This document shows, one piece after another, positions 17,297-25,457 of a stretch of DNA of 64,000 nucleotides. Where the stretch lies: positions 7,027,501-7,091,500 of the forward strand of contig NZ_JAGIOH010000001.1 in NCBI RefSeq assembly GCF_017876625.1, written 5' to 3'. Position 1 is the first letter of the stretch. Every line of letters starts with the position of its first letter. The stretch is from Streptomyces syringium (GTDB taxonomy: Bacteria; Actinomycetota; Actinomycetes; Streptomycetales; Streptomycetaceae). Position numbers and translations under genes: made by a program. The notes beneath the pieces are model-generated. The model had not been told where the DNA came from. It ran no database searches and was given only the letters and a program-made list of their open reading frames with translations.

Positions 17297-18301
17297 ATGG
17301 CAGATTCGCTGGAGCTCACCGTCGGCGAGCGGACGGTGCGGGTGTCCCACCCGGAGAAGGTCTACTTCCCCCAGCGGGGGTTCACCAAGGCCGACCTCGC
17401 CCGCTACTACCTGAGCGTCGGTGACGGCATCCTGCGCACGCTCAGGGACCGGCCCACCACGCTGGAGCGGTACCCCGACGGCGTGGAGGGCGAGTCGTTC
17501 TTCCAGAAGCGGGCACCCAAGAACCTTCCCGAGTGGATCCCGACCGGCCGTATCTCCTTCCCCAGCGGCCGCCACGCCGACGAGATCTGCCCCACCGAGA
17601 CCGCGGCCGTCCTGTGGGCGGCCAACCTCGGCTGTCTCACGTTCCACCCCTGGCCCGTGCGGCGGGCCGACACCGAGCACCCCGACGAGCTGCGCATCGA
17701 CCTCGACCCCCAGCCCGGCACGGACTACGCCGACGCGGTCCGGGCCGCGCTCGAACTGCGCGACGTGCTCGACGGGCTGGGACTGACCGGCTGGCCCAAG
17801 ACCTCCGGCGGCCGGGGACTGCACGTCTTCGTCCCCATCGCACCGAGGTGGACCTTCGTCCAGGTGCGGCGCGCGGCCATCGCCGTCGCCCGGGAACTGG
17901 AGCGGCGGGCGCCGGAGCGGATCACCACCGCCTGGTGGAAGGAGGAGCGGGGCGCCAAGATCTTCGTGGACTACAACCAGACCGCCCGCGACCGCACCAT
18001 CGCCAGTGCCTACTCCGTACGGCCGCGCCCGCACGCCCCGGTCTCCGCACCGCTGCGCTGGGAGGAGGTCCCGAGCGCCGTGCCCGAGGACTTCGACCTG
18101 GCCACCATGCCCGCCCGGTTCGCCGAGGTGGGCGACGTGCACGCCGACATGGACGACCAGGCCTGCGGTCTGGAGGCCGCGCTCGAACTGGCCGACCGCG
18201 ACGAGCGCGAACACGATCTGGGCGATCTACCCTACCCGCCGGAGCACCCGAAGATGAAGGGCGAGCCGAAGCGGGTCCAGCCGAGCCGCGCCAAGAAGTG
18301 A
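17297..18301 (+). CDS. Stand-alone archaeo-eukaryotic primase-polymerase (LigD-Pol-like, Prim-PolC type)
   Basis: This is a 334-aa protein from an ATG. It has the LigD polymerase domain fold: 5'-phosphate and DNA contacts near SFFQKRAPKNLPEW, catalytic DLD (residues 135-137, LRIDLDPQP), SGGRGLHVF (His about 176), and the third carboxylate in FVDYNQTARDRTIASAYS. No ligase or nuclease domain is fused. Such enzymes fill short gaps and can insert ribonucleotides. Pairing with ligC supports a role in base-excision repair; a Ku gene is not in the window, so end joining cannot be inferred from context. Confidence 0.85.
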   Translation: MADSLELTVGERTVRVSHPEKVYFPQRGFTKADLARYYLSVGDGILRTLRDRPTTLERYPDGVEGESFFQKRAPKNLPEWIPTGRISFPSGRHADEICPTETAAVLWAANLGCLTFHPWPVRRADTEHPDELRIDLDPQPGTDYADAVRAALELRDVLDGLGLTGWPKTSGGRGLHVFVPIAPRWTFVQVRRAAIAVARELERRAPERITTAWWKEERGAKIFVDYNQTARDRTIASAYSVRPRPHAPVSAPLRWEEVPSAVPEDFDLATMPARFAEVGDVHADMDDQACGLEAALELADRDEREHDLGDLPYPPEHPKMKGEPKRVQPSRAKK

Positions 18302-18341
18302 GGCCACCCGATCGGCTGATCACCCGGAAGGGCCGGAATTC

Positions 18342-18365
18342 CTTGTCCCGGTTTATCGGGACAAG
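18342..18365. promoter_or_regulatory. Inverted repeat CTTGTCCCG-N6-CGGGACAAG
   Basis: Perfect 9-bp arms lie 53 bp upstream of the secreted SH3-like gene and 41 bp past the Prim-Pol stop. It could be an operator or a weak terminator; no U-tract follows. Confidence 0.5.
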
Positions 18366-18417
18366 CAGCGCGGAAACTGGGCATAGCGTTATCCACTTCG
18401 CACTGCAGGGAGTTCCC

Positions 18418-18804
18418 ATGTCCAGGACACTCGTGATCCGCGGCGTGCTCGCGGCCGTCGCGCTCGCCACCCCGCTGCTGGCCGTCGGACCGGCCCAGTC
18501 GGCACCGGTGCCGGTGCCGCCGAGCGGCACGGTCACAGCAGCCTCGGGCGTCAACGAGCGCGCGTACCCGAGCATCGACTCCAAGGTGACGGGCCGCCCG
18601 CTGAAGCACCGCGCGCCGATCGCCCTGCGCTGCAAGGTCCGTGCGCAGAACATCGGCGGCAACGAGTACTGGTACCTCCTGCGGGCCCGCCCCACCTGGG
18701 TCGCGGCGAAGTACGTCGGCGCCGTCGGGAACGTCCCCCTCTGCAGGAGCGTCAACCGCAGCGTCCTCGACGACACCCCCGCGACCCGGGCCGCCATGGG
18801 CTGA
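18418..18804 (+). CDS. Secreted SH3-like small protein
   Basis: This is a 128-aa protein from an ATG with AGGGAG upstream. Signal peptide: MSRTLVIRGVLAAVALATPLLAVGPAQSA, with cleavage expected after about residue 29. The mature part (VTAASGVNERAYPSIDSKVTGRPLKHRAPIALRCKV...NEYWYLLRARPTWVAAKYV) reads as a bacterial SH3-type fold: G-x-N-x-R-x-x-P opening and a W-V-A-A-K-Y-V closing strand. Two Cys could form a disulfide. Likely extracellular or wall-binding. Confidence 0.75.
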   Translation: MSRTLVIRGVLAAVALATPLLAVGPAQSAPVPVPPSGTVTAASGVNERAYPSIDSKVTGRPLKHRAPIALRCKVRAQNIGGNEYWYLLRARPTWVAAKYVGAVGNVPLCRSVNRSVLDDTPATRAAMG

Positions 18805-18806
18805 CG

Positions 18807-19994
18807 TCAGTCGCCCATGACCAGGCCGTCCTTCGCCGCGCCCCGGGACAGCACCGCCTCGCGGATCTGCTCCCGGGCGTCGGCGAGGTCCGCGCGGCCC
18901 GGCCGCTCCCGCACCGCCCGGCCCAGGGCGATCACCCGGAACGGCGGGCCCTGGTCCGTGAGCTGGGGCAGGAACTCCGCCTTCGTCACCGTCCAGCGCC
19001 CGCCCGCCTTCGCGGGCGGCGCGAACGTGAAGCGCGCGAGCGAGCTCTGGTTGCCCCGCCCGTCGGGGACGCCCCGCGGATTGAACATCTCACCCGCGAG
19101 CTGGTCGCCCATCCCGTAGACCACCCAGGTGCCGCGCACCTTCTCGTAGGCCTGCGGCACATGGTTGTGCGTGCCGAGGATGACGTCGATGTCCGGGCGC
19201 CCGCGGCTCCTGGCGGCGGTGAGCCGCTCGGCCAGGGCCAGCTGCTGCTCGTCCGGGTCCCGCTGCCACTCCGTGCCCCAGTGCAGGGAGACCGCGACGA
19301 CGTCGGCCCCGGCCTTCCGGGCGGCCCGGGCGTCCTCGACGACGCGGTCCTCGTCGAGGAGATTGACCGCCCAGGGACTGCCCTCGGGCACGGGTATGCC
19401 GTTCGTGCCGTAGGTGTAGGACAGATGGGCCACCTTCGCCGGCCCCGCCCGCAGCAGATTCACCCGGGCCCGCTCCGCCGCCGACCGCGCGGAACCGGTG
19501 TGCCGCAGACCCACCGCGTCCATCGCGTCCAGCGTCCGGCGCACACCCGCGCTCCCGGCGTCCAGGGTGTGATTGGAGGCCGTCGAGCAGGAGTCGTAGC
19601 CCGCCTCCTTCAGGGCCCGCGCGACCTGCGGCGGTGAGACGAACGCCGGCCAGCCGCTGAACGGCCCCGACCGCTCCCCGTACACCGTCTCCATATGACA
19701 GATCGCCAGGTCGGCGCGGGAGACGATGTCCTTCACCCCGGCGAACATCGGACGGAAGTCGTACGCCGTGCCCGACCGTTCCCCGTCCCGCTTCGACTGC
19801 CGGATGACCGAATCGTGCGGCAGTACGTCCCCCGAGGCCAGCAGGGTGAATCCGCGCTGCCCCCGCGCCGCCTGCGTGGCCCCCGGTCCCCGTGCCGCCC
19901 GCCCGTCGGCGTCCCCGCCCGGCGCGCACCCCGGCGCCACGGCGAGCACTATCCCGAGCGCCGCCACAGCGGTCCTGCCTCCGTATGTCCCCAT
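18807..19994 (-). CDS. CapA-family lipoprotein (poly-gamma-glutamate synthesis-like metallophosphatase fold)
   Basis: This is a 395-aa protein; ATG 19994 has GGAG upstream. A lipobox-like LAVAPGC at about residues 19-25 suggests a membrane-anchored lipoprotein. The core shows ASGDVLPHDSV, CHMETVYG, ASNHTLDAG, VVAVSLHWGTEW, VILGTHNHVPQ and YGMGDQL, the calcineurin-like metal-binding pattern of CapA/PgsA proteins. Substrate is unknown; no other polyglutamate gene is nearby, so CapA here is a fold name, not a function. It converges with the SH3-like gene, with only 2 bp between stops. Confidence 0.8.
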   Translation of the reverse strand: MGTYGGRTAVAALGIVLAVAPGCAPGGDADGRAARGPGATQAARGQRGFTLLASGDVLPHDSVIRQSKRDGERSGTAYDFRPMFAGVKDIVSRADLAICHMETVYGERSGPFSGWPAFVSPPQVARALKEAGYDSCSTASNHTLDAGSAGVRRTLDAMDAVGLRHTGSARSAAERARVNLLRAGPAKVAHLSYTYGTNGIPVPEGSPWAVNLLDEDRVVEDARAARKAGADVVAVSLHWGTEWQRDPDEQQLALAERLTAARSRGRPDIDVILGTHNHVPQAYEKVRGTWVVYGMGDQLAGEMFNPRGVPDGRGNQSSLARFTFAPPAKAGGRWTVTKAEFLPQLTDQGPPFRVIALGRAVRERPGRADLADAREQIREAVLSRGAAKDGLVMGD

Positions 19995-20239
19995 CGCTCC
20001 GACTCCCGGTTCGCCGACAGTGAGCTGCACGCCTATATGACTTATTGGGGCATCTCTGGGCGACTTGGGCGAGTCGGGGACAGGGGGTGACGGAAGCACA
20101 GGAGACGGAAAGGCGCCGACCACGGGCGTACGGGCGCTTACCGGGGCGCGGGGACCACCACACGCCGAAAGGCTGCGCCGGTCACGCTTCCGGCAGGCGC
20201 CCTCGGGTGCCATGATGGCCGGCGGGGGAGGGGAATCCG

Positions 20240-20326
20240 GTGAACTGTACACACTGCGGCGCGCCCGTGATCCAGGGGTCCGACGGCGGCTGGTCGTGCA
20301 ACAACTGCGGCGCGGCCGGGAAATAA
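20240..20326 (+). CDS. 28-residue zinc-ribbon peptide
   Basis: GTG start with GGGGGAGGGG about 6 nt upstream. The predicted peptide contains CTHC-x15-CNNC, a complete four-Cys zinc ribbon with almost nothing else. Its TAA stop overlaps the ATG of the next gene (TAATG), implying translational coupling. The strong ribosome site, the motif and the coupling argue that it is real. Function is unknown. Confidence 0.65.
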   Translation: MNCTHCGAPVIQGSDGGWSCNNCGAAGK

Positions 20327-20559
20327 TGGACGGCACCGACATCCCCCAGACGAATGCTGCCGCGATGCTGTGCAAAGACTGCCTGAACCCGGTGATCGAA
20401 GGCCCCGAAGGGGGCTATGTCTGCGGCCAGTGCTTCCACGTCGTGGAACCCAACGGCTACGCCGAGCGCCGCGCCGAAGGTGTGAAGAAGGCCGCCGAGG
20501 AGCGCCGGATCCGCACCGAGGAGCGCCGGGGCCGCCCCGGTGCCCGGAAGTGGTCCTGA
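20326..20559 (+). CDS. Zinc-ribbon protein with charged helical tail
   Basis: This is a 77-aa protein. Residues 15-36 carry CKDC-x12-CGQC, a second zinc ribbon, followed by a highly charged helix (YAERRAEGVKKAAEERRIRTEERRGRPGARKWS) likely to bind nucleic acid or ribosomes. It starts within the stop of the 28-residue ribbon gene, so the two products are probably made in fixed ratio. No known family was recognised. Confidence 0.75.
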   Translation: MDGTDIPQTNAAAMLCKDCLNPVIEGPEGGYVCGQCFHVVEPNGYAERRAEGVKKAAEERRIRTEERRGRPGARKWS

Positions 20560-20843
20560 ACGGGCCCGCCGGGCCGGCGGCCGTCCGGCCGCCCGGCCAC
20601 CCCCGCCGCGGGCCGCGCCGACGGCACCCGCCACCGGACCTCGCCGACGGGGAGATACCGGACGTCGCCGGGGACAGGGCCCGGCCCCGCCCCGCCTGTC
20701 GGTGACGGGCGCCCGCGGTCACCACCCGCGGCGGCCCGAGCACCCGACCCCCGTACCCAGCCACAGGGGCAGCCCGTGCCACAAGGGCTGCCCGTACCCG
20801 CCGCGACGGCGCGGGACCCGCATCAGCCGGAAGGAAGCGCGCA

Positions 20844-22091
20844 GTGAACCACCCCGCTCATGGTTGTGTTCTGTTGCTGGACGGCACCCCGGACAGACGG
20901 CGGGGAGCCTTGCCCAACCCCACCGCGCACGCCATCGCCGGAGCCAACCCCCGCGGTTTCCTCGCCGCCGCGTCCGCCGACGTGGTGCAGCTTCCCGCCA
21001 TGGCGGGGCCCCAGAGCGTCCTGGCCTACCTCCAGCACGCCGTCACCGGCACCGGGCCGTTACTGGTCTGGGTCACCGGCCACCTCATGATCCCGGCCCG
21101 CCGCAGCACCGAACTGCACCTGGCCCTGCGGGAGAGCACCCCCGCCACCGTCCGCTACACCGGACTGCCCTGGGAATGGCTCACCCGTACCCTGCGCGAC
21201 CACCCCGGCCCGACACTGCTCGTGATCGACGCGGAAGCCGACGCCCACGCCCTGCCCCACGTGGCCGCCGCGGCCCGCGAAGGACATCTCGCGGCGGGCG
21301 TACCCGCCTGTGGCGTCATCACCCCCGCCGCGCCCAAGGCGCCCCTGGAGGCCGGGCCGTACACCCGGTCCTTCCTCGCGGCCCTGCGCACCGGGCATCC
21401 CACCGCGGGGCCCACGCTCGACCCCGCCCACGTCCACCACCAGGCCCTCGCCCAGGTCACCCTCCCCGAGGGCGTCGTGGCCTTCCAGCACGGCGCGTTC
21501 GGCCCCGTCCTCACCAACCCCTGTGCCGCCCCCGCGGTCCGGCGCCCCGCGCCCGTCCCGGCGGTGCCCGGATTCGGGTCCCCCGCGCCCGTCGCCCCCG
21601 AGCCCCCGGTGGCCGCGACGCCCCCGACGCCCCCGACGCCAGGGGTCCCCGAACCCACCGGCCGGCCGGACGACGACCCGCTGCCGCGGATCCTCGCCGC
21701 CGCCCACGCCGGCCGGCACAACGAGGCCGCCAACATGGCCGCCGCCTGGGAACAGCAGACGCTGCGCCGGCACGGCACGGACAGCGCGGAAGCCCGGCTG
21801 TGGATCGAGGTGCGCGCCGACCTCGCCCGGCTGGCGGGCGACCACCCGCGCGCCGCCGAGCTGTGGATGTCGGCCGCCGCGAACCGGCTCGCCCGGGGCG
21901 GCCCGGCGGACACCGAGGCCCTCGCCGCGCTGAAGCGGGCCCATTACTGCTGGCAGCACAGCGGGGAGCGCGCCCGCCGGCTGGCACCCGCCCTGCTCGC
22001 CCTGTGGGAGCAGGTGCCCGACAGCGTCGACGCCACCGCCGACGTCCGTGCCCGTCTGACGGAAGAGGTCTCCCGCCCGGCAGCACGCTAG
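20844..22091 (+). CDS. Streptomyces protein of unknown function with TTA codon; TPR-like C-terminus
   Basis: This is a 415-aa protein from GTG with GGAAGGAAG upstream. The N-terminal 220 residues look like an alpha/beta domain (VLLLDGTPDRRRGALPNP, LLVWVTGHLM, PTLLVIDAEADAH), then a Pro-rich linker (about 235-280), then Ala-rich helices resembling tetratricopeptide repeats. No catalytic motif is certain. Codon 73 (21060-21062) is TTA, so expression probably follows bldA and late growth. The 284 bp upstream hold no other gene. Confidence 0.6.
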   Translation: MNHPAHGCVLLLDGTPDRRRGALPNPTAHAIAGANPRGFLAAASADVVQLPAMAGPQSVLAYLQHAVTGTGPLLVWVTGHLMIPARRSTELHLALRESTPATVRYTGLPWEWLTRTLRDHPGPTLLVIDAEADAHALPHVAAAAREGHLAAGVPACGVITPAAPKAPLEAGPYTRSFLAALRTGHPTAGPTLDPAHVHHQALAQVTLPEGVVAFQHGAFGPVLTNPCAAPAVRRPAPVPAVPGFGSPAPVAPEPPVAATPPTPPTPGVPEPTGRPDDDPLPRILAAAHAGRHNEAANMAAAWEQQTLRRHGTDSAEARLWIEVRADLARLAGDHPRAAELWMSAAANRLARGGPADTEALAALKRAHYCWQHSGERARRLAPALLALWEQVPDSVDATADVRARLTEEVSRPAAR

Positions 22092-22119
22092 CGGCCGGGC
22101 GACTGCCCGCCAGGGGCCG

Positions 22120-23106
22120 TCAGCTGCGGTAGGAGGTCCACCAGCGGGCCTTGTACATTCCGCCGCGCAGCAGGGTGCGGGTCCCGTCGGGCTGGTACAG
22201 GGTCAGGGTGGAGGTGCACCAGACGCAGGGGTTGCCCGGTTCGGGCCGGGCGACCAGCACCTGCCCGGTGACCGGATCGTCGCCGACGCTCTTGACCGAC
22301 CGCCCGCTGATCCTGGACTGCAGCGGGTAGGAGACGAACTGCCGCTCCGAGGTCGCGTACTGGTACACCGCCGAGGACGTCGTCACCCACAGCCGCCCGG
22401 GCGAGGCGAGCACCGGGGCCAGATCGTGACCGCCCCGGGTGGGCAGCGTCCGGCGGTGGACGACCGTGAGGGCGGGATAGTCCGGCGTACCGCCCACCGC
22501 CAGCGCCACGAGCTCCCGGTCGCCCAACGCCCACAGCAGCTCATTGCGCGGATCCCAGTGCACACCGTGCGCCCCGGCGAGGGCCACCTGGGTGTACTCG
22601 GTGGCCCGCGTGCTGCGGGACGCGGCGTACAACCGCACGTACTCGCCCTTGCTGGCCGCGACCGCCACGTTCCCGTCCGGCAGCAGCTCGATGCTGTGCG
22701 CGTTGCCCGAGCCGGTGTCGGCCGCCCAGTACGACGTGCCCTCCGGATACCGCACCACGGCGGCCAGCCCGCCGGACGCCGTGGTCAGCAGATACCGCCG
22801 GCCGTCCATCTCCCGCAGCTTGGCCTCGCTCGGGTTCGTCCACGAACCCGCGGGCCGCAGATCGGCGAGGTCCGCGCGGCCGTCGGCACGCCACGACCAC
22901 AGCACGCCCCCGCCCGGCCCCTCGGCGTTCCACCGCGTCCGCTCCGCGTCCAGCACGTACACCGACCGGGTGGCCTGGTCGGCCGCCACGATCGGCGTGA
23001 CCGCCGCGAGCGCGGAACGCCCGCCCACCGTGTGCTGGGCCCTCGCCGGCCCCGACATCCCCAGTACGGTCAGCGCCGCGAGGACGGCGACCCACAGCCG
23101 TCTCAC
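22120..23106 (-). CDS. Secreted beta-propeller-like protein (DUF6528 type)
   Basis: This is a 328-aa protein from GTG 23106 with GGGGGG upstream; an ATG at 23157 is possible. Signal peptide: RRLWVAVLAALTVLGMSGPARA. The mature protein has repeated W/Y-rich blades (SVYVLDAERTRW, GNAHSIELLPDGNVAVAAS, GAHGVHWDPRNELLWALG, GHDLAPVLASPGRLWVTT), giving a six-bladed propeller pattern. The context shows no partner. Extracellular binding or hydrolase function is possible but not shown. Confidence 0.65.
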   Translation of the reverse strand: MRRLWVAVLAALTVLGMSGPARAQHTVGGRSALAAVTPIVAADQATRSVYVLDAERTRWNAEGPGGGVLWSWRADGRADLADLRPAGSWTNPSEAKLREMDGRRYLLTTASGGLAAVVRYPEGTSYWAADTGSGNAHSIELLPDGNVAVAASKGEYVRLYAASRSTRATEYTQVALAGAHGVHWDPRNELLWALGDRELVALAVGGTPDYPALTVVHRRTLPTRGGHDLAPVLASPGRLWVTTSSAVYQYATSERQFVSYPLQSRISGRSVKSVGDDPVTGQVLVARPEPGNPCVWCTSTLTLYQPDGTRTLLRGGMYKARWWTSYRS

Positions 23107-23289
23107 GCGGCCCCCCGCGCCGTCGCCGTGATCCCGTTCTCCACGCAGAACTCCCATCCCGTGACGCGGCATCCGCGCCGACAGGATCGGGGAGCGCGCC
23201 CCTTTCCCCCGCCGCGCCACGCCCGGAGGTCCCGCGAACGGGGTGGGCCGAAACGGCCGAGGGGGCGCGACCGGATCGGCGGGGGCGCG

Positions 23290-24192
23290 TCAGCCGCGCC
23301 AGGCTCCGGCGGCGGCCGCGTCCTTGACGAACTCCGCAAAGTCGCGCGGGTCCCGGCCCAGCGCGCGCCGCACGCCGTCGGAGACCTTGGCCTCCAGGCC
23401 CCGGCGGATCGGGTTCAGGGCCGCGGCCCACAGCTGTGCGTCCTCCGCCGAAAGCCCCTCCTGCCTCAGCTCGGCCGTGAACCGGTCGACCGTCACCGGC
23501 ACATAGCGGATCGGGCGGCCCGTGGCCCCGGCGATCTCCGCGACGGCCGTCTCCAGGTTCACCGCCCGGGGCCCGGACATCTCGTAGACCTGCCCGGCGT
23601 GCCCGTCCTCGGTCAGCGCCGCCACCGCGACCGCCGCGACGTCCTCGAGGTCGACGAAGGTCGCCGCGCCGTCCGCCACCGGCAGTCTCAGCTCGCCCGC
23701 GAGCAGCGCGTCCAGGAACAGCCCCTCGCTGAAGTTCTGGGCGAACCACCCCGGGCGCAGGATCGTCCACTCCAGCCCCGAGTCCCGCACCGCGTGCTCG
23801 CCCTGGAGATGGCTCGCGACGCCGGCTTCCTCCCCGGCTGCCCTCTCCTCGTTCTTCTCCTCGCTCTTTTCCTCGTCCGCGGCCGCGCCGTCCTCGTAGT
23901 AGCCGGGCACGTCCACCCCACGGGCCGACAGCAGGACGATGCGCTCGACCCCGCTTCTCCTGGCGAGCCCGGTGAAGGACCGGCTCACCGCCACCCCCTC
24001 CAGCGGTACCGCGTACACCGCGCCGACGCCCTCCAGCGCCGGGCCCCATGTGCTCTCGTCCAGCCAGTCGAAGCGCTGCTCACTGCTGCGCGACGCCACC
24101 CGCACGGCCACGCCGCGCTCCTTGAGCCCTGCCACCACGCGGCGGCCGGTCTTGCCCGTGCCGCCGATCACCAATACCGGTTCGTTCGTCAT
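23290..24192 (-). CDS. NmrA-type NAD(P)-binding atypical SDR
   Basis: This is a 300-aa protein. Rossmann motif VLVIGGTGKTGRRV at residues 6-19. It lacks the classical YxxxK pair, as expected for NmrA-like sensors or reductases. LEWTILRPGWFAQNF and FVDLEDVAAVAVAAL are typical. A charged insert (DEEKSEEKNEERAAGEE, about residues 107-123) is unlike the rest. It follows the AraC gene by 92 bp on the same strand and may be its target or partner. Confidence 0.8.
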   Translation of the reverse strand: MTNEPVLVIGGTGKTGRRVVAGLKERGVAVRVASRSSEQRFDWLDESTWGPALEGVGAVYAVPLEGVAVSRSFTGLARRSGVERIVLLSARGVDVPGYYEDGAAADEEKSEEKNEERAAGEEAGVASHLQGEHAVRDSGLEWTILRPGWFAQNFSEGLFLDALLAGELRLPVADGAATFVDLEDVAAVAVAALTEDGHAGQVYEMSGPRAVNLETAVAEIAGATGRPIRYVPVTVDRFTAELRQEGLSAEDAQLWAAALNPIRRGLEAKVSDGVRRALGRDPRDFAEFVKDAAAAGAWRG

Positions 24193-24284
24193 GCCCCGAG
24201 CTTCCCCGCCGGGCCTGCCGCCGGGCCATGGCCGAAACGCTCGACGGGATGTCCGAGCGTCCAGGGCGGTGCGGGCCGGTGGCC

Positions 24285-25169
24285 TCAGACGCCGACCCGC
24301 TCGCGGTCCGCCTCGGCCCGGGTCGCGCGGTGCGCGCTCGGGCTGAGGCCGCGTTCCCGCTTGAAGGCCGCGCTGAAGGCGAACCCGTCCGCGTACCCCA
24401 CCCGCCGCGCCACCCCGGCGACCGTTGCCTCCGGCTCGGCCAGCAGTTCGGCGGCGAGCGTCATCCGCCACCCCGTCAGATACGCCAGCGGGGGCTCCCC
24501 GACCAGCTCCGTGAACCGCTTGGCCAGGGACGCCCGGGAGACCCCCGCCCCGGCGGCCAGCGCGGCGATGGTCCAGGGCCGGGCCGGCGCGTCGTGCATC
24601 GCGCGCAGCGCCGTGCCGACCACCGGGTCGCCGAGCGCGCGGTACCACGCGGGCGGACAGGCCTCGGGGCGCTCGAACCACGCTCGCAGGGTGCAGACGA
24701 GCATCCAGTCCATCAGCCGGTCGAGCACGAACTGCTGCCCCGGCTTGTCGGCGGCGACCTCGGCCGCGATGAACTCGTGGAGCACGCCGCAGCCCTCCGG
24801 CTCGCCCTCGTCGGGCACGATCAGCACCGGCGGCAGCGCACCGGTCAGGCGCCGGCCGATGTCGGACTCCGAGCGGTAGGCACCGGAGACCAGCTCGGCG
24901 CCGTGGCCGGTGGCGTCCGCGGGTGCGGTCGCGAGCGCGTCCACGAAGGTGAACGGCGCGGGCCCGCGCACGAGCGCGGTGTCACCGCGCCGCAGCAGTC
25001 GCGGCTCGCCCTCGGCCGGTACGAGCCACCCCGTCCCCCGCACCAGCGTGCACAGGGTCAGTGGGGCCCCGTCCGCGAAGCGCAGCGACCAGGGTGCCGT
25101 CACCGTCCACCGGCCGAACAGGGCGCCGTCGGCCCGTACCCCACGCAACAGATCCCCCAAGGCGTCCAT
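24285..25169 (-). CDS. AraC-family regulator with cupin N-terminal domain
   Basis: This is a 294-aa protein. The N-terminal cupin-like sensor (about 15-180; LCTLVRGTGWLVPAEGEPRLLRRGDTALV) is followed by a double HTH (about 195-290): WTIAALAAGAGVSRASLAKRFTELVGEPPLAYLTGWRM and VAGVARRVGYADGFAFSAAFKRERG. This architecture is the AraC cupin_6 group, often local regulators of neighbouring redox genes. The NmrA gene downstream is a likely target. Confidence 0.85.
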   Translation of the reverse strand: MDALGDLLRGVRADGALFGRWTVTAPWSLRFADGAPLTLCTLVRGTGWLVPAEGEPRLLRRGDTALVRGPAPFTFVDALATAPADATGHGAELVSGAYRSESDIGRRLTGALPPVLIVPDEGEPEGCGVLHEFIAAEVAADKPGQQFVLDRLMDWMLVCTLRAWFERPEACPPAWYRALGDPVVGTALRAMHDAPARPWTIAALAAGAGVSRASLAKRFTELVGEPPLAYLTGWRMTLAAELLAEPEATVAGVARRVGYADGFAFSAAFKRERGLSPSAHRATRAEADRERVGV

Positions 25170-25400
25170 GCCGTCACTCTAGACGTGCCGTAAGACGGGC
25201 TGGAGAGGGATCCGGCGCCGTGCCCGGCGTACCGGGAAGCGGAGGGTTTCTTTTCGAATCCGTGCCCTGGACGGGTGATTTTCCGGGCTCGGCCTGTGGC
25301 CGTCACCCGGAGTCGGGGATCATTTGCCGAGAGAGCGCCCGACGCGGGGATCCCCGCCGCGCCTCGCTCGCGTCCGCCTCACGACGAGGAGTGCACGCCG

Positions 25401-25457
25401 ATGACCACGATCGAATCCGCTCGCCTCGTGAACATCCCGAAAGGCCGCGCACGATGA
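25401..25457 (+). CDS. 18-codon leader ORF coupled to the cupin gene
   Basis: ATG at 25401 is preceded by GAGGAG at about 9 nt, the best ribosome site in the region. The predicted peptide MTTIESARLVNIPKGRAR ends in a TGA that overlaps the cupin ATG (ATGA). The cupin itself has only a weak site. This looks like a leader peptide that feeds ribosomes to the cupin. Peptide function, if any, is unknown. Confidence 0.5.
   Translation: MTTIESARLVNIPKGRAR

Noticed and set aside
16158..18301. Calling the ligase and polymerase genes a split LigD end-joining system
   Set aside because: No Ku gene here, and the stand-alone architecture fits LigC/Prim-PolC better.
18807..19994. Poly-gamma-glutamate capsule synthesis gene
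   Set aside because: CapA-like fold only; no capB/capC/capD-type partner nearby.
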